A stretch of 43,483 nucleotides of DNA from an uncultured Mollicutes bacterium (GTDB lineage: Bacteria > Bacillota_I > Bacilli_A > Acholeplasmatales > Anaeroplasmataceae). Positions 16,282 through 25,797 of the stretch are shown here, piece by piece (the stretch's first letter is position 1; each line of letters begins with the position of its first letter). The notes under the pieces are model-generated. The model was not told the DNA's origin. It saw only the letters and a list, made by a program, of their open reading frames with translations, and searched no databases. Position numbers and translations under genes: made by a program. The stretch covers positions 1 to 43,483 of the forward strand of contig UQGR01000012.1 in NCBI GenBank assembly GCA_900540705.1. The letters are read 5' to 3'.

Positions 16282-16839
16282 TTAAGCTCTACTTGAATAT
16301 TTTCCTGTTTCTGTAGAGATTACAATCTTTTCTCCCTCTTCAATAAACATAGGAACCTTTACAAGTAAACCAGTTTCAACATATGCATCCTTTAATGCAT
16401 TTGTCTTTGTATCCCCTTTTACAGCAGGATCACATTTAGTAACAAGAAGAGTAACCTTATCTGGTAAATTAATACCTAAAATCTCTTCTCCAAATTTTTC
16501 AATTTCTACATTCATATTTTCAACAAGATATTTTCTTTCCTCTTCAACCAAGGCATGTGGCAGTTCCACCTGCTCATAGGTTTCCATATCCATAAATACC
16601 AATGCATCCCCTGAATCATAAAGGTATTGCATTGTAACCTTATCAATAATAGCCTTCTCAACCTTTTCTGCAGCATTGAAGGTATAATCAATTACGGCTC
16701 CTGTTCTCAAATCTCTTAGTTTTGTTTTAACGAATGCTCCACCCTTACCAGGCTTAACATGCATAAACCATAAGATTTTGTACATATGTCCATCATATAA
16801 TATGGTCATACCATTCTTAAAATCATTACTTGATACCAT
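16282..16839 (-). CDS. efp: Elongation factor P
   Basis: This 185-aa factor rescues ribosomes stalled at polyproline. It has three beta-barrel domains. The tip loop of domain I is KPGKGGAFVKTK with Lys32 as the functional residue, and the C-terminus has the family block EEGEKIVISTETGKYSSRA. AAGGAGA lies 6 bp before the ATG. No lysine-modifying enzyme is visible nearby, so the modification state of Lys32 is unknown. Confidence 0.97.
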   Translation of the reverse strand: MVSSNDFKNGMTILYDGHMYKILWFMHVKPGKGGAFVKTKLRDLRTGAVIDYTFNAAEKVEKAIIDKVTMQYLYDSGDALVFMDMETYEQVELPHALVEEERKYLVENMNVEIEKFGEEILGINLPDKVTLLVTKCDPAVKGDTKTNALKDAYVETGLLVKVPMFIEEGEKIVISTETGKYSSRA

Positions 16840-16868
16840 AAAATTCTCCTTAACTATTCATTTTTTTT

Positions 16869-16897
16869 ATTATATCATATTCTTTTCTACTTTTCAA
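16869..16897 (-). promoter_or_regulatory. Sigma-A promoter of efp
   Basis: Minus strand TTGAAA (16897-16892), 17-bp spacer, TATAAT (16874-16869), with TG one base before the -10 (extended -10). The start is ~30 bp downstream. Confidence 0.85.
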
Positions 16898-16920
16898 ATG
16901 GAATTCCAGAAGCCTACATC

Positions 16921-17493
16921 TTATGACTTCTTTTGATATATAAATGTAAGAGCATCATATCTTTTGCCATCTACCTCACGAACATTTTTCTTGGTAGAAC
17001 AAATTTGGAACCCAAGCTTAAAAGCAGTCTTTATCATCGCTACATTCCCAGACCAAGTTTGCGTATAAAGCTCTTGATATCCCATATTTAGATGGTAGTT
17101 CATAAATATCTTAAGGGCAGCTGTTCCAATTCCCTTAGACCAAAATTCATTCTCACAAATGTCGATACCAATCGCTCTTCTTTCTATTTTGGGATGTTCT
17201 TCTGGAGAAATCCACTCATAGGAATCATCTAAAAGATAGGAGCATACCCAACCAATATGCTTTCCCTGGTATTCAATCTCAAGTCTCTGCCGAAGCGTAG
17301 TTTCTTTAAGGTTTTGAAGGGAATCATAATACTCTGTCCAGCTTTTTCTTTCATCCGCTTCACAAGTTTCAGTATTTTCCCATGGAGCGTCAAAGGCTTG
17401 CCACTCCTTCTTTTTAGTAAACCAGTAGACATAATCCTCAATATCTTCCTTTTGCATATCTCTTAAAACGATAGTTTGGTCTAGTATTTGCAT
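16921..17493 (-). CDS. GNAT-family N-acetyltransferase
   Basis: The 190-aa product has the GNAT core: IVLRDMQKEDIEDYV at the start, GIDICENEFWSKGIGTAALKIFMNYHL (acetyl-CoA loop; the Q/R-x-x-G-x-G/A position reads SKGIGTA), and YTQTWSGNVAMIKTAFKLGFQ near the end. The substrate cannot be told; relatives include aminoglycoside 6'-acetyltransferase-like and RimJ/RimL-like enzymes. AGGAGG precedes the ATG, 10 bp after aroQ. It is the last gene of the long mutS operon. Confidence 0.85.
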   Translation of the reverse strand: MQILDQTIVLRDMQKEDIEDYVYWFTKKKEWQAFDAPWENTETCEADERKSWTEYYDSLQNLKETTLRQRLEIEYQGKHIGWVCSYLLDDSYEWISPEEHPKIERRAIGIDICENEFWSKGIGTAALKIFMNYHLNMGYQELYTQTWSGNVAMIKTAFKLGFQICSTKKNVREVDGKRYDALTFIYQKKS

Positions 17494-17502
17494 AAAAACC
17501 TC

Positions 17503-17928
17503 CTATAGGATTTCCTTTAAATAACGAAGGGCCTCTAAATAGCTTTCTACCTGCTTACCTGAAAAGGTTTTGTCACAGACATCTCTAACTAGGTTTATTT
17601 TTCTAAAATCCTCTCGCTCATCTACCTTGGATAAATGAATTTCAATTTTAACCCCTGTACATAGCTCTAAGGCATCTCTTATTCCTACACTGGTGTGTGT
17701 ATAAGCAGCAGGGTTAATCAATATACCATCATAAGTAATTGCCTCCTGAAGCTTGGTAATGAGGTCTCCTTCTGAATTACTTTGAAAAAATTCAATAGTA
17801 AAATAGTCTTGATTTTCTTTTAAAATGGCTTGGTTGATTTCCTCTAAGGTTAAGCTTCCATAGTGCTCCTTTGGTCTTTTTCCAAGCATATTCAAATTAG
17901 GTCCATTGATGACTAAAACTTTTTTCAT
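17503..17928 (-). CDS. aroQ: 3-Dehydroquinate dehydratase, type II
   Basis: This 141-aa enzyme dehydrates 3-dehydroquinate in the shikimate pathway. Blocks are INGPNLNMLGKRPKEHYGSL (with the catalytic Tyr in HYG), FFQSNSEGDLI, INPAAYTHTSVGIRDAL, and IEIHLSKVDEREDFR. The ATG overlaps the aroK stop (ATGA), and AGGAGA precedes it. Other shikimate genes are not in the window. Confidence 0.96.
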   Translation of the reverse strand: MKKVLVINGPNLNMLGKRPKEHYGSLTLEEINQAILKENQDYFTIEFFQSNSEGDLITKLQEAITYDGILINPAAYTHTSVGIRDALELCTGVKIEIHLSKVDEREDFRKINLVRDVCDKTFSGKQVESYLEALRYLKEIL

Positions 17929-18413
17929 TTTGTTTCTCCTATCCCTTGGACAATTGCCTCAAGTGTAGCCTCTGGGGTTGTAGCAGAAATCTCCATATCC
18001 TTAAAATAAGCATAGGCCTCTTTTCGTTCCTCATAGAGTACCTCTAGGGACTTCTGACTTAAAATTGGACGCTCAACTAGAGATTCATCTAATCGTTCTT
18101 GTATAACAGATAAAGGTGCACTTAAATAGATGCAGATTCCCTCCATCCAGTCCTTGTTTTTTCTATCCTTGATGATTCCACCACCACAGGCAATAACGAC
18201 TCTATCCTTACCTTTAAAATCCTTTAAAGCATTGGTCTCTAAGGCTCTAAAATAAGGCTCACCATACAAATGAAAAATTTCATCTACAAAGAGCATTGCC
18301 TGTTGTTCAATATATTGATCTAAATCCACAAACTCATAGCCAATCCGTTCAGCAAGCTGTTTGCCGATAGTAGATTTACCTACCCCTGGTAAGCCTATCA
18401 AATAAATATTCAT
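17925..18413 (-). CDS. aroK: Shikimate kinase
   Basis: This 162-aa kinase phosphorylates shikimate at O3. Walker A is GLPGVGKST (residues 7-15), followed by DLDQYIEQQ (Asp pair for Mg2+/shikimate) and ACGGGIIKDRKNK, which binds shikimate. The lid Arg is in DESLVERPILS. I place the start at the ATG at 18413, which overlaps the miaA stop as ATGA. An upstream TTG in the same frame would only add four residues and lacks support. Confidence 0.94.
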   Translation of the reverse strand: MNIYLIGLPGVGKSTIGKQLAERIGYEFVDLDQYIEQQAMLFVDEIFHLYGEPYFRALETNALKDFKGKDRVVIACGGGIIKDRKNKDWMEGICIYLSAPLSVIQERLDESLVERPILSQKSLEVLYEERKEAYAYFKDMEISATTPEATLEAIVQGIGETK

Positions 18414-19303
18414 ACGTTTAACCAACCATCTATACCTTTTTTTATTTCCTCGATTGTCTTGAAAATATCTTCTAAATTCACATTGTAAAAATGGGTATCC
18501 ATTTGATTTTTAAACCACGTTTCCTGACGCTTCGCCAAATGACGAGAATTCTTCTTGATGGTTTCCTTAACCTCCTCTAAGGTGCTTCTTCCTTCAAAAT
18601 AAGGAATAAATTCCTGATACCCAATTCCCTTTAACGGAAGGCCTTTTTCATAGAGGCCTTTAGCCTCCTTTTCTAAGCCCTCCTGAAACATTAGTTCCAC
18701 TCTTTGATGTATTCTATCATATAAAAGACTACGGTCTAAGTTCAAATAGGCGATAAAGAAATCAAAGAGGGGTACATTTTTTCTCTGGTAAGAGTGAATG
18801 GATGTCCCAGTCTCCTCTATCACTTCAATTGCTCGCAACACCCTTTTCCGATTATTGGGGTGAAGCTTAGACTCATCAATGGCAGGGTCTAGCTGCTTTA
18901 AATGCAGGTAAAGCTCCTCATTAGTATAGTTCTCATAAGTCTTTTCTAAATTTCTATCCCTCTTTAAAGGAGTAAATTCATAATCCATCAGGGCAGCCTG
19001 AATGTAAAGCCCTGTCCCACCACAGATGATAGATAAAGGCTTAGAGGTAATAATGCTTCTAGCCTCCCTTTGAAAATCAGCGACACTATACTCCTCTTTA
19101 GGATCACAAATATCAATGAGATGGTGAGGTACCTGCTGCATCTCCTCAGGGGTAGGCTTTGCCGAACCAATATCAAGTCCCCTATAGATTGCAATACTAT
19201 CCCCACTAATAATTTCAATACCATACTGCTTGGCAAGTTCAATGGAAATCTTAGTTTTCCCTACAGCTGTAGGACCGACAATGACAATTACCTTAGAGCT
19301 CAT
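18410..19303 (-). CDS. miaA: tRNA dimethylallyltransferase
   Basis: This 297-aa enzyme adds a dimethylallyl group to A37 of tRNAs reading U-starting codons. Motifs: VGPTAVGKTKIS P-loop, SGDSIAIYRGLDIGSAKPT, PHHLIDI, IICGGTGLYIQA and the NNRKRVLRAIE block. It is linked to mutSL, as in many Bacillota. Its start overlaps the mutL stop. Confidence 0.96.
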   Translation of the reverse strand: MSSKVIVIVGPTAVGKTKISIELAKQYGIEIISGDSIAIYRGLDIGSAKPTPEEMQQVPHHLIDICDPKEEYSVADFQREARSIITSKPLSIICGGTGLYIQAALMDYEFTPLKRDRNLEKTYENYTNEELYLHLKQLDPAIDESKLHPNNRKRVLRAIEVIEETGTSIHSYQRKNVPLFDFFIAYLNLDRSLLYDRIHQRVELMFQEGLEKEAKGLYEKGLPLKGIGYQEFIPYFEGRSTLEEVKETIKKNSRHLAKRQETWFKNQMDTHFYNVNLEDIFKTIEEIKKGIDGWLNV

Positions 19304-21081
19304 GATTGAATCCTTTCAAACATTTTTTCTAGCTCCTGTTCTGTAATTTTTATTACAGTTGGTCTACCATGAGGACAAGTATATGGATTTTTACATTGAT
19401 TTAATCCTTCTAGTAGGGCAGCTATCTCCATTTGACTTAAAGCATGATTCGCCTTAATGGAGGCCTTACAGCTGATTTGCTTGGCAATCGCATCTCTAAA
19501 TGTGATTACATCCACCTTCTTATTTGCCATCAGAAGACTAAACACACTACGGATTACCTCTTCTGCATGGTCAAGCTTCGCCCAAAGAGGAATCTGACGA
19601 ATCACATAATCCTGCCCTGATATTGGATCTAAACTAAAGCCAAGCTTTTCAAATTCTTCCTTATGCTCTTCTAAAAATAAAATTTCACTTTTGGTAAAGG
19701 AAAGAAGAATTGGAACTAATAGCTCTGTTACAGGCTGGTCTTTATTTCCTAATATTTCGTAATATTTTTCATAGTTGATTCGTTCCGCTGCCGCATGCTG
19801 GTCCATGAGAAATAGCCCTTCCTCATTTTGAAAAATCAAATAGGTTCCTAAGGCCTGCCCCACATACTCCAAATAAGGGAGCTTTTTTTGAGGTTCTACG
19901 AAAGGTTTTTCTTCAAGCTTTGGCTCTAGTAAAATCTCTTGCTTCTCTTCTGTTTTATAAATGGGTTCAGCCTCTGGCTCAGGGTTATAAACAGGTCTCT
20001 CTTCTTGAAACTGTACTCTTGGCAGTTCAAACATATTCACCCTTTCATAGCCCTTATCCTTAGGCTCATGTTGGAGGTTTCTAGAAGGAATCAGCGTATT
20101 TTCCCCTAAGGCTATACCAATTTCCCTCATCACTGCCTGCACAATTTGAGTTTCATTTGAAATCTTGACCTCTGTCTTACTGGGATGAACATTCACATCT
20201 ACTAAAATAGGATCAATGGAAAGATATAGGACAGCTATCGGATATTTTCCAATAGGTAAATAGGTTCGATATCCTTCTATTACGGCATTAGTAATATTGT
20301 AGTTTTTCACATAACGACCATTGACAATCATAGTAATTTCTAGCTTGTTTGCACGATAGACCTCAGGCTTTACTAGAACCATTTGAGCAGATACCCCGTC
20401 AATGACAAAGCTCTTTTCTAAAAGCTTTTTGGCAATCTCTAGACCATAAATTTCTCCCATCAAATGAACACTTTTGTTGGAGGCTGAGGTAGCCAAATAG
20501 GTCCGATTGTCATTGATAAGGGTAAATCGAATGTCGGGATGAGCTAAGGCCATCCGGTCTAATAAAAAGGTAATGCTAGCCAATTCATTCTTTGCAGATT
20601 TCAAAAATTTTAGTCTCGCAGGAGTATTGAAAAAAAGATTTTTTACAATCACGGTTGTTCCCTTATTGGCAGAGGTTATTCCCTCTTCCTTTTTATTTCC
20701 CGCCTCATAGGTCACCTGGTATCCCTGGATTCCATCCTGGCTTGATATAATCTGCATATTTGAAACTGCCGCAATAGAAGCGATCGCCTCACCTCTAAAG
20801 CCTAAAGAAAGAATGCGAAATAAATCATATTCATTTTTTATTTTTGAGGTTGCATGTGGAAGAAAGGCAAGCCGCACATCCTCTTTATCCATTCCCTCTC
20901 CATCATCAACGATACGGATTTCTTCTAATCCACCTTCCGTAAGAAATATACTGATATTTCTCGCCTTGGCATCAATAGCATTTTCAACTAACTCTTTTAC
21001 AACGCTGCTTGGCTTTTCAACAACCTCACCAGCAGCAATCATATTCGCAAGATGAGGAGGCATTTTGGCAATTTTACCCAT
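19300..21081 (-). CDS. mutL: DNA mismatch repair protein MutL
   Basis: This 593-aa protein couples MutS mismatch recognition to strand removal. GHKL ATPase motifs are ENAIDA, DDGEGM and GFRGEAIASIA. A charged linker with Pro/Glu repeats (around residues 340-400) leads to the C-terminal domain. That domain carries the endonuclease motif DQHA-x2-E-x4-E (DQHAAAERINYEKY) and the metal-site CPHGRP. It is therefore a nicking MutL, as expected in bacteria lacking MutH. AGAAGGAGA precedes the ATG. Confidence 0.96.
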   Translation of the reverse strand: MGKIAKMPPHLANMIAAGEVVEKPSSVVKELVENAIDAKARNISIFLTEGGLEEIRIVDDGEGMDKEDVRLAFLPHATSKIKNEYDLFRILSLGFRGEAIASIAAVSNMQIISSQDGIQGYQVTYEAGNKKEEGITSANKGTTVIVKNLFFNTPARLKFLKSAKNELASITFLLDRMALAHPDIRFTLINDNRTYLATSASNKSVHLMGEIYGLEIAKKLLEKSFVIDGVSAQMVLVKPEVYRANKLEITMIVNGRYVKNYNITNAVIEGYRTYLPIGKYPIAVLYLSIDPILVDVNVHPSKTEVKISNETQIVQAVMREIGIALGENTLIPSRNLQHEPKDKGYERVNMFELPRVQFQEERPVYNPEPEAEPIYKTEEKQEILLEPKLEEKPFVEPQKKLPYLEYVGQALGTYLIFQNEEGLFLMDQHAAAERINYEKYYEILGNKDQPVTELLVPILLSFTKSEILFLEEHKEEFEKLGFSLDPISGQDYVIRQIPLWAKLDHAEEVIRSVFSLLMANKKVDVITFRDAIAKQISCKASIKANHALSQMEIAALLEGLNQCKNPYTCPHGRPTVIKITEQELEKMFERIQS

Positions 21082-21099
21082 ATTATCTCCTTCTTATTC

Positions 21100-23649
21100 T
21101 TAAATTTCTTTTAATTCATACAGTAAATTGAGAGCCTCTAATGGAGTAAGACGGTTTACATCTACCTCGTTTAAACGCTTTAAAATCTGATCGGCCTTTG
21201 TCTGTTTTTGAACATCTTCTTGCTGTTCATATTCTCCAAAGTTAAATAAATCTAAAGCAATCCCCTTTTTTGTGATGGAATCCTCTTCTAAGGCCTCTAA
21301 AATAATTTTACTTCTAGCAAGTAAAGACTTAGGAAGTCCTGCTAGACTAGCCACATTGATTCCATAGCTTTTATCGGTCGGACCATCTAGCACCTTATGC
21401 ATAAAAGCAACCCCATTTTCCGTTTCCTTAGCCTCAACATGAACATTTTTAAGACGCTTAAGCTTTTGATCTAACGCAGTCAATTCATGGTAATGCGTAG
21501 AGAATAAGGTCACACAGCCAATCTTCTCATGTACATACTCTAAGATGGCTTGAGCTAAGGCCATTCCATCATAGGTGGCTGTTCCCCTGCCGATTTCATC
21601 AAATAGAATTAAACTATCCTTGGTTGCATTGGTTATCGCGTAATTGGCCTCCATCATCTCTACCATGAAGGTGGATTGACCTGAAACCAAATCATCAGAG
21701 GCCCCAATTCTAGTATAGATGGCATCAAACAGCATTAAGTCTGCAGTTTTGGCAGGAACAAAAGAACCCATTTGTGCTAAAATAACAATCGATGCAAGCA
21801 TACGCATATAGGTAGATTTACCACTCATATTTGGCCCTGTAATTAACATCATATTATAGGTGTTGATATCGACATCATTCACAATATAGCCTGATTTCAG
21901 AATTGATTCTAAAACTGGATGACGTCCATCTACAATGGTAACTCTTCTTTGATTGTTGAAGGTTGGTCGAACATAATTTTGCTGAACTGCAATCTGACTT
22001 AAAGAGATATAACAATCGATGGTTGCTAGTTTATCCGCCAAATCCTGTAAAGATGAGATATAGGTTGTCGCAATCTGCCGCAAGTTTGAAAAAATTTCAT
22101 ATTCTAAGGAAACGATTTGTTCGTTGGCATGTAACACAATATCTTCATACTCCTTTAGCTCCTTAGAAATGAAACGTTCACTATTCGTTAGAGTAGCTCT
22201 TCTTTCATAGGAGATATCCTCAGGAAGATTGGCAATAGCCCCCTTGGAAATTTCAATGTAGTAGCCAGTAATCCGGTTGTAACCAACCTTTAAGGTCTTG
22301 ATTCCAGTCAATTCCTTTTGGGTACGTTCATACTCTATAATCCATTGCTTACTATTATTTTGGATACGTTTTACCTCATCTAGTCTTGTATCATAGCCCT
22401 CCTGAATCATTCCACCCTCTTTAATGGAAAGCGGTGGATTATCTACTAAAGCACTGGAAAGAATTAGATATAGTTCTCTATGATCCTGGATTTTTTCTCC
22501 ATAGGCAACCGCACTAGGAAGGCCTAAGGATTGAATCAGACCCTTAATTTCAGGAATATATTGTAAGGATTTACGAAGCCATACCAAATCCTTGGCATTG
22601 GCATTTCCTGAGGCAATTCGACCTATGATACGCTCTAAATCATAGACACTTTTAAAATATTCTTTTATTGTATTTTTTTCTAAATAATGAGAATTAAAGC
22701 ACTCAATAAAATCTAATCGTTCATTTATTTTTTGAATATCTAATAAGGGCTTATCTAGCCATTTTCTAAGCATTCTAGAGCCCATTGCCGTTTCACAGGT
22801 ATCCAAATGCCACAACAAGGACCCTGATTTATTATTATATCTTAAGGTCTCGCATAGCTCTAGGTTTTTCTTTGTAAAGGCATCTAGATGCAGATATTTT
22901 TCTAAAATATAGCTTTGTACCTTCTTCAAATGGGTAGGAAGCTGTTTCTTTGTTTTGATGAAATAATGGATGATTACACCTAAGGCTGGACGGTCCTCTA
23001 GAGCAATATCCTCAGCTAGTCCTAAAAGCTCCTCTGGAATCTCATAGGCGTCCACTTTAGAGAGCACAATTTGATTCTTAACAGCAAAGCTCTCCAATTC
23101 TGGGCTAGCAAAAAAAACTGGAACTACGATTTCTTTAATGTGTAAGGAAAGAAGCTCATTGGCTAATATCTCAAAGCTGCCTAAGCTCGTGATGTAGCCC
23201 TCTCCTGTAGATAGGTCACAATAGCACAAAATGAAGTTTCGCTTTCCTTTAATAATTCCAGCAATATAGTTATTTTCTTTATCATTCAAGCCTGAATCAA
23301 TCGTCCCTGGAGTGATGATTTTGACTACACTTCTTTTAACTATGCCCTTAGCAGCCTTAGGATCCTCTACCTGCTCGACAATGGCCACCTTATACCCCTT
23401 AGAAATGAGTCGTTCTGCATAGGGCTCATAAGCATGAAAAGGAACGCCACACATAGGCACACGTTCCTCTACACCAGCATCCTTACCAGTCAGGGCTAAC
23501 TCCAATTCCTTAGCTCCAACATGGGCATCCTCAAAGAACATCTCATAAAAGTCACCAACTCGATAAAACAATATGGTATCTTGATATTCTTTTTTTATTT
23601 CTAAATACTGCTCCATCATAGGAGTGTATTTTTTTTCTTTTTCAATCAT
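21100..23649 (-). CDS. mutS: DNA mismatch recognition ATPase MutS
   Basis: The 849-aa protein carries an N-terminal mismatch-reading motif (FYRVGDFYEMFFEDA, the Phe-x-Glu wedge). The C-terminal ATPase has Walker A GPNMSGKSTYMR, the signature SDDLVSGQSTFMVEM, Walker B LILFDEIGRGTATYDG and STHYHEL. Length is typical. It lies 9 bp after the acidic frame and is followed by mutL after 18 bp. Confidence 0.97.
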   Translation of the reverse strand: MIEKEKKYTPMMEQYLEIKKEYQDTILFYRVGDFYEMFFEDAHVGAKELELALTGKDAGVEERVPMCGVPFHAYEPYAERLISKGYKVAIVEQVEDPKAAKGIVKRSVVKIITPGTIDSGLNDKENNYIAGIIKGKRNFILCYCDLSTGEGYITSLGSFEILANELLSLHIKEIVVPVFFASPELESFAVKNQIVLSKVDAYEIPEELLGLAEDIALEDRPALGVIIHYFIKTKKQLPTHLKKVQSYILEKYLHLDAFTKKNLELCETLRYNNKSGSLLWHLDTCETAMGSRMLRKWLDKPLLDIQKINERLDFIECFNSHYLEKNTIKEYFKSVYDLERIIGRIASGNANAKDLVWLRKSLQYIPEIKGLIQSLGLPSAVAYGEKIQDHRELYLILSSALVDNPPLSIKEGGMIQEGYDTRLDEVKRIQNNSKQWIIEYERTQKELTGIKTLKVGYNRITGYYIEISKGAIANLPEDISYERRATLTNSERFISKELKEYEDIVLHANEQIVSLEYEIFSNLRQIATTYISSLQDLADKLATIDCYISLSQIAVQQNYVRPTFNNQRRVTIVDGRHPVLESILKSGYIVNDVDINTYNMMLITGPNMSGKSTYMRMLASIVILAQMGSFVPAKTADLMLFDAIYTRIGASDDLVSGQSTFMVEMMEANYAITNATKDSLILFDEIGRGTATYDGMALAQAILEYVHEKIGCVTLFSTHYHELTALDQKLKRLKNVHVEAKETENGVAFMHKVLDGPTDKSYGINVASLAGLPKSLLARSKIILEALEEDSITKKGIALDLFNFGEYEQQEDVQKQTKADQILKRLNEVDVNRLTPLEALNLLYELKEI

Positions 23650-23658
23650 ATAAACCTC

Positions 23659-24627
23659 TTACATGTATATCTTTACAATCACAAAAATAGAGACCAGCAA
23701 TGCACAAACTAAGCTCAAGGATAGCACTGAAAGTAGTACATTTTTCTTCTTAGATACGAGCTTTTTACTCATAAAATAAGGATTCTGCTGTAAGTCTTGG
23801 AGAGGGGATGTCCTTTTTTCTAGACTTTCTTTTCCATATAATAGGATATCCTTTGGCAAAATCATTAACTCCATCTTTTTCACCTTGACAGGTGGCCAAA
23901 CCAAGGCTGGCTCTAATAAAAGTGGTGGGGTTTGAGGAGTAAGATTCTCAAATGAAACCACCTTAGGTTCTAAATCTGAATCTACAGGCTCTTCTTCTAT
24001 ATTCTGACTATCTAGCTCTGTCTGTTCAAGCTCCTGAGTACCTGTCTCTTCACTTTGTGCTTCCTGAGGCTCTTCCTCTACAGCCTGTTCCATAGCTTCT
24101 TTTTGTTCTGCAGGCTTCTGACTTTCTAGCAGAGCTATCTTTTTTTCTAGCTCCTCAATATTCTTTAAAAGCTCTGTTTGCTCCTGACTCATCTGAGTAG
24201 TAACTGTAATTTTAACGGTTTCCTCTATAGGTTCAAAATCGTCGTCATCCTCTTCGTCGTCTGGCTCATCAAAGTCGTACTCTAATTCCTCTTCCTCTGG
24301 TTCAGTCTCCAAAGGCTCATCATCTTCAGGTTCAAAGTTAAAATCGTCATCCTCTGAATCATCAAACTCATCCTCAAAATCAGGTTCTATGGCTTCCTCT
24401 TTCTCAGGAGCCTTAGGCTGAGGCTGATAGGCAGATAAAAGAATTTCTCTTAAAGAAGTAGCATCTAAGGTTTCCTCAACTGGCTCCTCTATAGGTTTGT
24501 CTTCTTCTACCTGCGGTTCCTCATAGGAAGTATTAGAATTCTGCTGATACTTCCTTAAAAGCTCAAGTAAAAGAGCTTGCTTATCTACTGTGCTTTGAGG
24601 TTGCTGCTGGGTGTCATCTAGCGACTC
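23659..24627 (-). CDS. Acidic membrane-anchored tail, read by -1 shift from the SAP-like gene
   Basis: This frame is open for 322 codons from just after the A10 run to a TAA next to mutS. It has no ATG or GTG start before residue ~105; the first possible start is a TTG at 24312 with no convincing ribosome-binding site. The sequence is a low-complexity, strongly acidic region (runs of Asp and Glu), then a Glu-rich helical part. It ends in a basic patch (KLVSKKKNVLL) and a single hydrophobic segment (LLSVLSLSLVCALLVSIFVI) close to the C-terminus, a tail-anchor layout. It is best read as the second half of a fused ~701-aa product. A separate gene, or an assembly error in the homopolymer, are alternatives. 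Confidence 0.65.
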   Translation of the reverse strand, partial: ESLDDTQQQPQSTVDKQALLLELLRKYQQNSNTSYEEPQVEEDKPIEEPVEETLDATSLREILLSAYQPQPKAPEKEEAIEPDFEDEFDDSEDDDFNFEPEDDEPLETEPEEEELEYDFDEPDDEEDDDDFEPIEETVKITVTTQMSQEQTELLKNIEELEKKIALLESQKPAEQKEAMEQAVEEEPQEAQSEETGTQELEQTELDSQNIEEEPVDSDLEPKVVSFENLTPQTPPLLLEPALVWPPVKVKKMELMILPKDILLYGKESLEKRTSPLQDLQQNPYFMSKKLVSKKKNVLLSVLSLSLVCALLVSIFVIVKIYM

Positions 24628-25763
24628 TTTTTTTTTTGTGTGGTAATGGTTGTCTTTTTTACTGTCGTTGTTGTCGTCTTAGGAGGTACAAGTCCATGCT
24701 GAACAGCAAGACGAGCTGTTTCCTCATCAATATTCAAATACGGCAATAATTTTTTGACAATTTCAGCAACGATATCATCCTTAGATGGACGTTTTTTTGG
24801 TGTCTCCACCACAAGCTCATCTAAATTTTCCACCAAGCGCTGTTCATCCTCTTCTAAGTAAATTACCTTTTTAGGAACTCCACGCTTAAAATTATCTATA
24901 ACATCCAAGTCTACTCTAAATTTTAGAGGTTCTGTAAAATTCATGCCTAATATGTTTTGGGCCTGAATTGTTGGAAGCTTCGCCTGCTTCACTAAAAACA
25001 AAAATAAATTAATCAACTCATCCTTCTTCAAGCTTGAAGAAATGCCTAGATTCTGTAGTTCACAAAAAGAGTTTAACTGAACAATAGTCATATCCTTCAG
25101 CTCACGCTGTAAAGCTAGTGTAAGCTTTCTTCTAGCCTTCATCATATCCTTTACATACATGAGGAGGTCATCCTTCTTCATACGTACAGGAATTTCAAAG
25201 CCATATTTTCTTCCCAATAAGCGAATTTCCTCCTGAGAAAAGCTCTCCTTCAAAAGAGCCTCAAACTTTGAGGACGGATAAGCATCAAATTCCTTGGTTA
25301 CATCCAAGGTAACCTCAAAAAGACATTGTGAAAAAGGAATGAAATTTTCCACTCTATATTTTTTCATATTCAGTAGACGAGTGACTTCCCCGTCTAAAAG
25401 ATTAATTCCAACGTGATTACGGATTAAAAGCTTCCAAAGGTTTTTACGATACTGATAAAAATCCTCCTCTGTTCCAACCTTTTCAAATAAGTTTTGAAGC
25501 TGAAACTCTGTATAGGAAGCATAATTTTCCAGTTTTGCAAAGGCATCCTTCGTCAAGGAATGAGAGTTCAATGTTTTTATTCTCTCATTTAATACACTAG
25601 TTAATGCCATCGCATTTATTTTTCTTGGAATTTTAATTGCTCGATCCAAAAAGAATTTTTTGATCTGTTCTCCATTTAATTGACCAAGCTTGGAAACCAA
25701 AGTCTCTAAGCCCATTCTTTTTTGGAATATAACGACAATTTCCTTATCCTCTAAAAATTCCAT
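24618..25763 (-). CDS. SAP/HeH-like domain protein, zero-frame product of a likely recoded gene
   Basis: The 381-aa product is of unknown function. Two stretches look like helix-extension-helix/SAP-type DNA-binding motifs: GRKYGFEIPVRMKKDDLLMYV (about 205-225) and LQNLGISSSLKKDELINLFLF (about 242-262). The C-terminus is basic and Thr-rich (TTTTTVKKTTITTQKKKSR). It heads the operon with mutS-mutL-miaA-aroK-aroQ. Residues 376-379 are coded by the A10 run, three codons before the TAG, so some ribosomes or transcripts probably continue into the acidic membrane tail. The SAP match is by eye only. Confidence 0.65.
   Translation of the reverse strand: MEFLEDKEIVVIFQKRMGLETLVSKLGQLNGEQIKKFFLDRAIKIPRKINAMALTSVLNERIKTLNSHSLTKDAFAKLENYASYTEFQLQNLFEKVGTEEDFYQYRKNLWKLLIRNHVGINLLDGEVTRLLNMKKYRVENFIPFSQCLFEVTLDVTKEFDAYPSSKFEALLKESFSQEEIRLLGRKYGFEIPVRMKKDDLLMYVKDMMKARRKLTLALQRELKDMTIVQLNSFCELQNLGISSSLKKDELINLFLFLVKQAKLPTIQAQNILGMNFTEPLKFRVDLDVIDNFKRGVPKKVIYLEEDEQRLVENLDELVVETPKKRPSKDDIVAEIVKKLLPYLNIDEETARLAVQHGLVPPKTTTTTVKKTTITTQKKKSR
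24627..24637 (-). promoter_or_regulatory. A10 slippery site for -1 frameshifting or transcriptional slippage
   Basis: The minus strand reads C, ten A, then G. In zero frame this is CAA-AAA-AAA-AAG-AGT-CGC-TAG. The heptamer A-AAA-AAG followed by AG is the same slip sequence as in dnaX. A -1 move gives GAG-TCG-CTA-GAT and opens the acidic frame. No clear Shine-Dalgarno stimulator or strong downstream stem was seen, so RNA polymerase slippage on the A run is at least as likely. Confidence 0.6.
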
Positions 25764-25797
25764 ATCCTCACGTCCTTTTAAAAAACACTTTTATATT

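Noticed and set aside
23659..24312. Acidic protein as an independent gene starting at a TTG
   Set aside because: The frame is open for another ~105 codons upstream with the same acidic composition, and the TTG lacks a clear ribosome-binding site.
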